Below are positions 56,117-64,000 of a DNA stretch of 64,000 nucleotides, piece by piece (within the stretch, counting starts at the first letter, position 1; each line of letters begins with the position of its first letter). A program made the position numbers and the translations under genes. The stretch covers positions 44,748,001 to 44,812,000 of the forward strand of contig JARDYH010000002.1 in the NCBI GenBank assembly GCA_029215795.1, in the 5' to 3' direction. The stretch is from Anniella stebbinsi. Lineage: Eukaryota; Chordata; Lepidosauria; Squamata; Anniellidae. The notes under the pieces were generated by a model. The model did no database searches, was not told where the DNA came from, and saw nothing but the letters and a program-made list of their open reading frames with translations.

Positions 56117-56607
56117 TCAATTTCTAATTCCAATTTTGCTACTTATTGCTTTATTCCTAAATCAGATAGAAGCCCTTTTTGGGTAGATAAACTAAGAAGG
56201 GGATCTACCCAGGAACTCTGGTCCTATCCCATAAATCTCCCTGTGTGCCAGTCCCTGCCCTCTCCATCCCTGACTTCCCTGCACTGAAAAAACAGGGCTA
56301 CCAGTTGCATGTAGACCTTGATACTCAACACAGCAACCTTGATGAACTGAGGGGGTGCAGCCAATGTGTATGGACCCATCCCTGTCCCCTTTCGAAAGAG
56401 GGCTTATATGTAGCTACTGTGAAGCAGAAAGGGAAACAAGAAGCTACTACCTCACAAAAACAGAAACGGACAGAAAGAAATCCAGAAAACAGAAATAATT
56501 ATCTGAAGCACATGATCTCAGCACATGCTGTTTTTAAGCCTTATTCATCTCAGTTGGGAGAAAATTGAACAAGCTCATCCAGAGCTTTCTCTGCTACTAA
56601 TTTAGAC
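56116..56607 (+). other. Unassigned DNA with an unrecognised 107-codon frame
   Basis: The frame 56245-56568 is basic in its second half (KQKGKQEATTSQKQKRTER, then NYLKHMISAHA). I recognise no family. There is no promoter or splice evidence, so it is reported only as an unexplained frame. Confidence 0.25.
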
Positions 56608-56680
56608 TGCAATCATACACATACTTACCTGGAAGCAAATCCTATTGAATTCAGTTGGGCTTACTTCTGAGTCAGATTCA
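56608..56680. repeat. Palindromic interspersed repeat (GTAAGTCCCA family)
   Basis: It contains CTGCAATCATACACATACTT, ATCCTATTGAATTCAGTTGG and CTTACTTCTGAGTCAG. It directly abuts the CR1 fragment that follows. Confidence 0.65.
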
Positions 56681-56693
56681 AAACTAATTGATA

Positions 56694-56851
56694 AATATTA
56701 CCTAGAGAGGTAGTGGACTCTCCCACACTGGAGACGTTGAAGATGCAACTGGACACCCTGTCAGATATGCTTTAATGTGGATTCGTACATTGAACAGGGG
56801 GTTGGACTCAATGGCCATATAGGCCCCTTCCATCTCTACTATTTTATGATC
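56694..56851 (+). mobile_element. CR1 LINE 3' end
   Basis: ATTACCTAGAGAGGTAGTGG, TTGAACAGGGGGTTGGACTC and TACTATTTTATGATCA match the ends of the copies at 27008, 37083 and 40545. It is severely 5'-truncated. Confidence 0.8.
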
Positions 56852-56895
56852 ACTAGTTTACCTGATGGGGTGGGGATTGTCACCCTCTCCTAAGT

Positions 56896-56968
56896 CAGTC
56901 ATAGCCATTTGTAATGAAAACAATGGAAGGATCAGTCATAGCCATTTGTAATGAAAACAATGGAAGGA
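56896..56968. repeat. 37-bp tandem duplication
   Basis: CAGTCATAGCCATTTGTAAT...CAATGGAAGGA occurs twice back to back with essentially no divergence. Confidence 0.9.
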
Positions 56969-56994
56969 AAATATTTTAAAATGGAAATCACCAA

Positions 56995-57181
56995 GGACCA
57001 GTGTAGCATTTTGCTTATTTGGACTAGGACCAGGGAGACTCAGGTTCAAATCTCCACCTGCCACAAAGCTCACTGGGTGACCTCGGCACAGGATAGTTGT
57101 GAGGATAAAAGTAAGGATGGGGGTGGAATCATGTATACTACCCTGATTCCCTATGAGGAAGGGTAGAATATAAATGTAATA

Positions 57182-57217
<36 letters not shown>
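56995..57217 (+). mobile_element. tRNA-derived SINE with AAT tail
   Basis: A head GTGTAGCATTTTGC leads to a B box GGTTCAAATC (57043-57052), then CACTGGGTGACCTCGGC, GTTGTGAGGATAAAAG, an AAGGGTAGAATATAAATG end and an AAT array to about 57216. The segment order is that of MIR-like/tRNA-type reptile SINEs. The A-box region is decayed. It is the sense counterpart of 13950-14105. Confidence 0.75.
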
Positions 57218-57270
57218 GAATAACTCCTAAATAATAATTTGCTAATATTTGGTATTATATGACATAAATA

Positions 57271-57410
57271 GCCTATCTACACCAAGCAGGACATTACACT
57301 TTGAAAACATTTTGAAAACTATATATGGAGTGTGTCCTGGGCCCCAACAGTTGTCACTACTGTTATAAACTGTTTTAAACCATTTTAAAGCAGTAGTGTA
57401 AATAAGCTCA
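57271..57410. mobile_element. Small TIR element (CTACACCA family)
   Basis: GCCTATCTACACCA and TAGTGTAAATAAGC are imperfect inverted ends. The inner TTGAAAACATTTTGAAAAC and GTTTTAAACCATTTTAAAGC arms are also inverted. No duplication is visible. Confidence 0.5.
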
Positions 57411-58394
57411 AAGTAATTTCACAGGGTGGGGGGGATCATTACTGGAAATGTAAAACGTTTGTGGTTCTTCCAACATAATATTATTGTGGAGGTAGGATGG
57501 CCATTGACGAACTGCTAAAAAAAGAGGAAATGCATCACTCAAAAAGAGGACAGAAAATAACAGTTCTTTGCACAATTCAATTTTGCAGACGCTCTAAGCG
57601 GCCACATTCTAGAGGTGGGTAAAACTGAAGATAAAGGGGCAGCCTGCTCCCCAATACCAGCACATTGTAGCTTAAAGCTCCTATTGCCTAAGCCTTAAGA
57701 GAGGACATGTGCTCACCATATTCCGGGGGTGGGCTGGGGATGCAGTGGACAGGACAGGGAGGTCTGGTTTGTGAGTAGAAGTCTATGTGTTCAACATGAG
57801 ATGGAACCTATCATCATAATATGTGCATGCTGCACTTTCACTCATTTTGAATCAGCTTTGGTTGGCATCAGTGCACACAGTGGCTGTTTAGAATCCATAC
57901 ATTTCTGGTGTGGCTACATTGAGTTTGCCATGTGATTGGCAATAAATGGTTTTCCAAAACCACATTACATGGCAGTTTACAAGATACTACAAGATACAAT
58001 ACTATTCAGTTCACCACCTTATTGGAGGCCACAGACCAGCTTTTCAGATATATTTGACCGTGATTAAAATACACTTAACTATCTCTGCCTTGCTCTCAAT
58101 TAATGATTATGTATAAGATTTTAAGCATCCAAAAGAAATGGTATCAGTTTCCTAGCTGATGCTATTGATATACTGAGCTGAAATGCATTTGTCCTGTCTT
58201 TTACTGAACTAGAATATAATGTTGGCCAGTACTTCATCTGATGGGAGGGTGTCCTAAAGGTGTAAAAAATAATGTTTGATTTCATCCTGCTGAGCCTAAA
58301 TTTAATTTGATGTCTCTGATTCCAGTATTTGTTTTTCTTACCCACTCATACTTTTATATAATTCAGTGATAGATTATCCGTCCAAATCAATAGC
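57411..58394. other. Unassigned DNA
   Basis: I recognise nothing; the part from 58080 on looks like single-copy DNA. Confidence 0.4.
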
Positions 58395-58700
58395 TGTCTC
58401 TTTTTTACTTCAAGGTTTCTGTCTTCAGTGGCAGATGTAATGTACTGCCCAAGTCTCACTGAAAAGAGCTAGTGTTATTTTTCCCGGTGTGCGTCATTGC
58501 GCACTTATCAAGATTGAATTTTATCTGCCATTTTGTTGTCTGTTCTCCTAGTTATATATAAAGCTTCCTGTAACTCTTCACAATCTGCTTTAGACTACAC
58601 AATTTAACTTTGAACCATCTGCAAGGGTTGCTACTTTACTGTTGGTGACCTTTAAAAAGACATTTCTGCTTCAAATTCTCCACAGCAGAATGTTCCTATG
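58395..58700 (-). mobile_element. Possible antisense CR1/L3-like LINE fragment
   Basis: The order TTGAATTTTATCTGCCATTT, CTTCCTGTAACTCTTCACAA and AACCATCTGCAAGGGTTGC recalls a LINE-derived repeat (L3/CR1 type) that usually appears in this antisense form in amniote DNA. This rests on memory of the phrase order and not on a protein motif. Confidence 0.45.
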
Positions 58701-59391
58701 AGTTCATATATGCACAAGGCCTGAGGCATATCCAATCCAAATATTTCAGTACAGTTTTCTTTTCTTTGCAAACCAGTAAATGAGGGTTACTGCAAACGAC
58801 CATGTTCCGGCAATTTAACATTTTCTCTAAATGTCAACAGAAGGTTATCCAGTTTCTGCAGGTCATACAGCATCTTATGCACTATCTACATACATAAACC
58901 TGTAAACCAGGGCTTTTTTTTAAGCTGACTTCTTGCCCGCTTCTCACACTAATAGTGTTGGAAAGTGTACCATTTTATGTACATTAAGCTTTAACGTGGA
59001 AAGTGTTAGCAAGAAGTAATCTCTGTTTTCCTGTTAACTAAAATAGCTTACTAAAATGCAGGCAGAGTTCAAAAGTTGAATGAAATATCTTGGGGCATAA
59101 TTCTAAACATAATTATGTGCAACTTCTATAGAATCAATGAGCCATACTCCTATGTTATTTGTTTAAGAAAGGGTAGCTGCTTTGAGAAAAATACCATCTG
59201 ATTTCTCAGAGATGGCTTTACTGGTCTCTGTATATATTTACCACAACTTCTTTAAAGAAAAGAAAAGAAAAGAAAAAATATGGGAACACTTATACACCAA
59301 TATCACATTCTTGAACATGAATATGGACACTGTTGTGTTTTAGGTTACTTGAAAGAGTAACTGTACTCACATGAGAGGGCATGAGAGGGAA
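58701..59391. other. Unassigned DNA
   Basis: An AAAAG pentamer run at 59254-59278 is the only distinct feature. Confidence 0.4.
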
Positions 59392-59500
59392 TAGAGATGT
59401 GAAGGCTCAGAAACCCCCCTGGAAAAAATTGGAAAAAAAGCCGTTTTTTCCCCTTTTCCCCCAAATTATTCCAGTTTTTTCCCAGGCCTTCACATCTCTA
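59392..59500. mobile_element. Miniature hAT-like element, 109 bp
   Basis: The ends TAGAGATGTGAAGGC and GCCTTCACATCTCTA are perfect inverted repeats. A perfect 8-bp duplication AGAGGGAA flanks it (59384-59391 and 59501-59508). The interior is a G/C-homopolymer-rich near-palindrome (GGAAAAAATTGG / CCAGTTTTTTCC). It is the shortest element in the window with full hallmarks. Confidence 0.88.
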
Positions 59501-59532
59501 AGAGGGAAGTGACACCTTTGTTTAAAAATGGG

Positions 59533-59874
59533 CAGGGGTAGGCAATGCAATATCCATGGGCACCAATGCATCCCTAGACACCATTTCTGGTGCCTGTTAA
59601 GAAACTCTACCCATCCCATTTTTAAAAAGTCAATGCATCTTTTTACTGGCAGGTGGATCGCCGTGAAAAAGGTTTCTGTTGGAGCAGGAAACGGTGTGTC
59701 GGAAGGAATTCTTTAGAGTTGGGATGCAGACTCTCCCTCTCCATTACACTCAGTCTTTTGGGTGGATGGCTTGTTCTTGCCACACCTCCCACAGCAGCCA
59801 TTTTGAGGTGGTGCCCAAGACAGTTTCCCAAATTGCCAAATGTGTCCATGGCCCCCAAAGTTTGCCTACCCCTG
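59533..59874. mobile_element. hAT-like non-autonomous element (CAGGGGTAGGCAA)
   Basis: CAGGGGTAGGCAATG and GTTTGCCTACCCCTG form the inverted ends. The inner GGCACCAATGCATC and GGCCCCCAAAG resemble hAT-type non-autonomous elements of vertebrates. The flanks do not show a convincing duplication. Confidence 0.7.
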
Positions 59875-60256
59875 TACTAGGGCTACAATTCTATTAAATT
59901 TTAGCAGAGCACATCTGCAATGAATGCTGAACTACACAGCAGGCAAATCCTTAGTCAGGAGTGCCTATCAATCTCCTGCCTCCCCCATATTTGTGGGCAT
60001 GCTGATCCTGGCTTGAAGTTTGCGAAGCACTCCTTGGCTGCTCCTGATTCTGGTCACACCTGTGTTGAGAGAGGCTTGTCCATGTCACAATCCCTGTGTT
60101 CCAAAATTCAATTTCTGCTCTGAGGCATGGAAGTCTGCTTTTAGAAGTCTCCTCTCAGCAGCAGGGGAAAGATGAGCATTTGAAGAGTATGTATGTATTA
60201 TATGATCAAAATGACTCAATATCAAGTAGAATCAGGTGTTGTGCTATTATCTATGG

Positions 60257-60727
60257 CAGGGATGAGGAACCTGTTCCCTAGAGGCCTAATAAGGCCTTTG
60301 GGGGTTACTTATACAACCTGGGAACTTCTCCCCCTAGCCTTGACCCCTCTATTACAAAGGAAAAAGTTCTTAGCTCTATCAACAGTTGATCAGAGATAAG
60401 TACTTCCTCCCAATTAGTACTAAAAATGCTCCCTTTCTCAGTGCTTAGTAGGGGAAAACATTTATCTCTGATTAGATGCCAAGTTGAATTGTTCCCTGTA
60501 GAGCAGAGGGGCCAGGGAAGGAAGCTCTGGAGTGATTCAGTCCTGATTCCTTCTGATCCTTGCCATACCTCAATCTGAGTAGTCTTGCAGAGCCTTCACC
60601 TACTTCTGGAATTGGTGTGGGGGGAAGAGGTTGACTTTTCAGTCCCACCCACCACAGGAATGTGGCCCTTAATAGCTTCTCCAAAATTGAATCCGGCCTT
60701 TGGGCCCAAAAACATTCCCCATCCCTG
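60257..60727. mobile_element. hAT-like non-autonomous element (CAGGGATGAGGAACC)
   Basis: It starts CAGGGATGAGGAACCTG and ends ACATTCCCCATCCCTG, with short flanking similarity TCTATGG / TTCATGG. GAATCCGGCCTTTGGGCCC near the right end is the family's usual penultimate block. It is a sibling of 53447-53798. Confidence 0.7.
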
Positions 60728-60745
60728 TTCATGGTCCACAGTAAT

Positions 60746-60866
60746 GGGCAGAAAGTAGATCTCCAGATGTTTTGTACTTCAATTTCCAGCAATTCTGACC
60801 ATTGGCCATGCTAGCAAGAGCTTCTGGGAGTTAAATTCAAAAACATCTGGAATTTACCTTCCACCC
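60746..60866. mobile_element. Palindromic MITE (CCAGATGTTTTG family)
   Basis: CTCCAGATGTTTTGTACTTC pairs with AAAAACATCTGGAATTTACC; TCTGACCATTGGCCATGCTAG lies at the centre. It is a relative of 38339-38474. Confidence 0.65.
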
Positions 60867-61005
60867 ATCCTTGATCTAGAATATATAGACCATACACACA
60901 AATAGGGTCTCCTTAAATTAGGTTCTGCAGTGAACTGGTAATTTGTCTCTGTATACTGTTTGTATTCAAGGAAGTGCAAGCTACCCATTTATCAATATGT
61001 CCCCA

Positions 61006-61051
<46 letters not shown>

Positions 61052-61779
61052 TCACAGCTTTCCCTCAACTGGAAGGGATACAGTAACCTAACTTTCCAAA
61101 GTATCCTGGGCTAAACAATTTTGAATTAATTATTATCCTGCAGGCATCCAATTTTGTGAATGTATGGGGATATGTTCATCAACCATAATTGTATGCCAAT
61201 TATCATTACCTTAGTCTTTATCTACATTAATAGTTTGATATAACAAACAGCTAAAATGATTAAATTTTCTTTTTTTACCATTGTCGTAACAGAAAGCACT
61301 CCACTTTATTTTAAAGGTTTTATCTATATTGGTAGCAGGGTTATAGAACATTGTTTCCTAAATCCAGTTTCCCACCTCTAGATGGGAAACAAGGAAAAGA
61401 AAAACTGAACAGATTAGGCATCTGACAGATATGTGTATATGAAACCTGGATCAGCTAAATAGTCAAGTTATGATATCTTCAGGGAGAAGTAAGATTTTTC
61501 TCCAATCCAGGGGATTAAAATTCTTCTGAGCTCATTTTTTTTTGTCCTTTTGACATGCCGGTATTGCTGTGCTGCAAAGACAGTTGGGATACAAGGGGTG
61601 AGTGAGTGAATGAGGAAGGTATTAAACAACCCAGAGTCTTAGTAAACAAAACATACTTTGTTTTATTGTCTGCCAGACAAACCCTGGGTAGGGCAACAAA
61701 CCATTGTTCAAATAAACCATCAGTTAGTATTATATGCAAACAAGGCCACTGCTAACATCACTACACTATCATAGTCAAG
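60867..61779. other. Unassigned DNA with CA/TA array
   Basis: A CA then TA dinucleotide array lies at 61006-61051. Otherwise nothing is recognised. Confidence 0.4.
61006..61051. repeat. CA then TA dinucleotide array
   Basis: A CA run switches to TA at about 61029. Confidence 0.97.
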
Positions 61780-62177
61780 CTCAATTTTGCATGGGTTCTC
61801 ATTTCTTCACTTTCAATTTTGTTCCATTTCATCCCTGCATCACATTTTGATTTTTTTTCATCCGCACAAAAATGTGTTTTTTTGTCTGCATTTTTGTGCA
61901 CCCTTTTGCAAATGTACATATTCTAAACAATCTTGCATTGAATAAAGCATGTTGTCCTTTTTTCAAATATATGTTTTGTGTGTATTTTTAAAAAATTATG
62001 TCATTTTGTGCAATTTTTTAAAATGAAGCATGTTTCGTGCATTTAGTTTTGCAAACTGGACCACAAATTTCATTAACCTACAGATTTTGATGGAGCATTT
62101 ATTTTCAGGTTCAGGAAGTGTGACATTGGTAATTCCACATTAAAATGCAAACCAGACAAACTACTCGCCCTTCACTA
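61780..62177. mobile_element. AT-rich hAT-like remnant
   Basis: Many TTTTGTGCA blocks end with AAACTACTCGCCCTTCACTA, a decayed inverted TAGGGATGGGCGA-type terminus. It is the longest of the AT-rich copies in the window. Confidence 0.5.
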
Positions 62178-62869
62178 CACTGTCACCATCTTTGGGTGGA
62201 AGGAGGACAGAACTGGCCGGTATCTTTCATCTTGGAGGCAACCACTTTTGTTGATCTGTTTTAAGTGGATTTTTTAAAAGCTGCTTTTATAGATTTGCAA
62301 TTTTAACCTGTCTTAAGGTATCAGTTATTTTATGGCCTTAAAATATGTATCATATATACATATGTCTTACAATAAATGTCTAGAACCCATCATCCTGGTC
62401 TTCAGAATGAGTTAATTTTCCTTGTGGAGAGGAATGAGTTAGCAGGCAGCAGAGTCACTTAGCCCCTTTAAGCATTTGAACTGAAAGCTTGAAGGACCTG
62501 AATCATTTACAGGGTGAGCCAAAAGACTCTTCCATCTCTACTGTCTATTTTTGTACTGTATTCAGCCAATGAGCTACACTAGTAGGAGCTAATTGCTATA
62601 ATCTGAGCAAGAAACACCACAACACAATGGCGAAGTGTGTTTTTTTCTTAGTGATTCATTCAGCTAAGAGATCCTGGCAGAGAAAAAAAATCTGCTTCTT
62701 AGGCTCTAGAGGTGGCTGGTTGGCCCACTTCCAAGATTAGACCCAATAAAATTGGCTAGTGTATGGAGATATCATCTCTCCTTGTAGGAGGAGAATCTCC
62801 TGCAAAAGCTCCTTCAAGTAATACTTTAAATATAATCCAAGTATGAATGGAACAATCTGTCTATATTGG
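62178..62869. other. Unassigned DNA
   Basis: I recognise nothing. Confidence 0.35.
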
Positions 62870-63025
62870 TCCATGTCAGTTGTAAAAAACCAAAGGGAGG
62901 AAAGCATCCACTCAAATCGAGAAAAAGGGGAGAGAAGCAAGTTCTCAGAATGCTGAGATATCTTCATTAATATCTCAGCATTCCGAAAACTTGCCTCTCT
63001 CCCCTTTTTCTCCATGTCAGTTGTA
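62870..63025. repeat. Hairpin flanked by 15-bp direct repeats
   Basis: Arms of 43 bp at 62919-62961 and 62970-63012 pair with only a few mismatches around an 8-bp loop. The outer arm ends are GAGAAAAAGGGGAGAG and CTCTCCCCTTTTTCTC. TCCATGTCAGTTGTA occurs at both 62870-62884 and 63011-63025. I do not recognise it as any known family. Confidence 0.85.
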
Positions 63026-63044
63026 CACATACTTCAATTTCCAA

Positions 63045-63195
63045 ACCAGAGTGCATTTTTAAATGCATTTGTTTTTATATGCAATTTTTCCCAACATACA
63101 TATTTTGTCTGTAATTTTTGCCAATTATGTGTATTTTCTACACAACTTTCTTAATATGCACATTTTTGCACATATTAGGAAAATACATGCAAAAA
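63045..63195. repeat. AT-rich ATGCA-block repeat
   Basis: TGCATTTTTAAATGCATTTG, TATGCAATTTTTCCC and ATATGCACATTTTTGC recur in this tract, as in the AT-rich hAT-like remnants. Neither end is visible. Confidence 0.4.
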
Positions 63196-63398
63196 TAGTT
63201 CACACACTCCTTTTTGGCCTTCTCTTTCTGAGGCCTTTTGTGCTGCCACCAGGTGAAAGTCTTTGTTTCCTTGGTTGCCTCCACCAAATCATCTTTAAAA
63301 CTCTCTGGGTCTCAGGTATCTACTTTAGGTAGTATAGAAGTTAGCTATTATACATGGGGTGGATAACTGTCCCTCCATTCTGAAAAGAGAGAGAGAGA

Positions 63399-63529
63399 GG
63401 CCCTTTCCACACCAGGCTGTGTGACTGGGATGGCCCCAGGCTGATCCCTGTGCGCCGATGGTGTGTGTAAGGTACTTTCGGGATCACCCTCCCTCCCTCC
63501 CTCTACACCCCTATGGTGTAGAAAGGGCC
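63399..63529. mobile_element. Small TIR element (TTTCCACACCA family)
   Basis: GGCCCTTTCCACACCA and TGGTGTAGAAAGGGCC form 16-bp inverted ends with one mismatch. Both flanks are AGAGAGAG, so a target duplication is possible but cannot be told from the surrounding GA microsatellite. It provides the intact reference for the interrupted copy at 30313. Confidence 0.75.
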
Positions 63530-64000
63530 AGAGAGAGAGACCACAAGACTTCAAATAACAAAGTCAAAATTTCACTGAAGAAATTTTAAAACAACCAGGG
63601 GAAAATGCATCCAGCTATCCTAACTAGACTGTGTCCCTGTTTTATCTAGGTCCCTTATCCAAGCAATATGATATCGGTCCAGCTCTCTCAATCAGTTCCC
63701 CAGTTCCAGCAACTCTGGCCTTCTTTTCTTTCTTTTCTCTGTCTCCTTTTTCCTCTGTCTTCCTTTTCTCTGTCTCTACCTTAGACTTTACCTCTTAAAA
63801 TTCATTTCGCTCCCTCTAATTTCAACCAATTAGGAGGGTTGTTTCTTGTTCATTTCTGTAAATGATGTTCCTGTTTTCTGAGATAAAACCTTTCTCTCAT
63901 TCTTCCTCAAATCTTCTAACAAATTTTATAATCTCCTGGTTTCCTGAGCATACTTTCTGATCTCTATATTCTAAATAAACTATTACCCTTTTGCTGAAAC
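63530..64000. other. Unassigned DNA
   Basis: A pyrimidine-rich TTTCTTTTCTCTGTCTCC tract lies near 63725-63780; nothing else is recognised. Confidence 0.4.

Overview
This is a stretch of vertebrate nuclear DNA, most probably from a squamate reptile (lizard or snake). No protein-coding exon, tRNA gene or rRNA gene is recognisable. All open reading frames are short, and the longest (228 codons, about 1566-2252 on the minus strand) lies inside a palindromic transposon. The squamate assignment rests on the repeat mix: CR1 LINE ends finishing in ATTCTATG or TTCTTATG octamers, a tRNA-Ala-derived SINE, a second tRNA-type SINE with an AAT tail, many palindromic hAT-like miniature elements, a decayed tyrosine-recombinase/SGNH retroelement and abundant microsatellites. 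It is inference from remembered repeat families, not from a database search.

Layout. 1-10 kb: an old palindromic MITE (419-2802) split by a 2.2-kb compound foldback element (523-2678, perfect 8-bp target duplication); a CR1/L3-type LINE end; a minus-strand tRNA-Ala SINE; a second MITE copy (5290-5474); a 1.4-kb element built from repeated palindromic modules (6432-7851); a 114-bp element (9470-9583). 10-20 kb: a dimeric foldback element (11123-11438), two SINEs, a 1.0-kb relative of the 6432 element (15511-16506), a small MITE (16586-16744) and a second dimer (19215-19527). 20-32 kb: microsatellites, AT-rich hAT-like remnants, a CR1 copy carrying reverse-transcriptase sequence (27008-27523), a single-unit version of the foldback element (29037-29200), a dimer inserted in another palindromic element (30313-30835), and two pieces of one interspersed repeat. 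32.3-32.9 kb: a GC-rich island with an internal duplication.

33-47 kb: mostly unassigned DNA with foldback copies at 34703 and 43919, CR1 ends at 37083 and 40545, and smaller MITEs. 47.5-51.3 kb: a possible promoter/poly(A) terminal region, a possible solo LTR, then a broken tyrosine recombinase followed by an SGNH-hydrolase-like segment. 52-64 kb: hAT-like elements (53447, 59392, 59533, 60257), a CR1 end, a SINE, an antisense L3-like piece, a 43-bp-stem hairpin flanked by 15-bp direct repeats (62870-63025) and a small TIR element at 63399.

Nothing here forms an operon or pathway. The organising story is repeated non-autonomous DNA-transposon insertion, much of it with 8-bp target duplications as made by hAT transposases, on a background of older CR1 and SINE debris. 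Long intervals in which I recognise nothing are listed as such.
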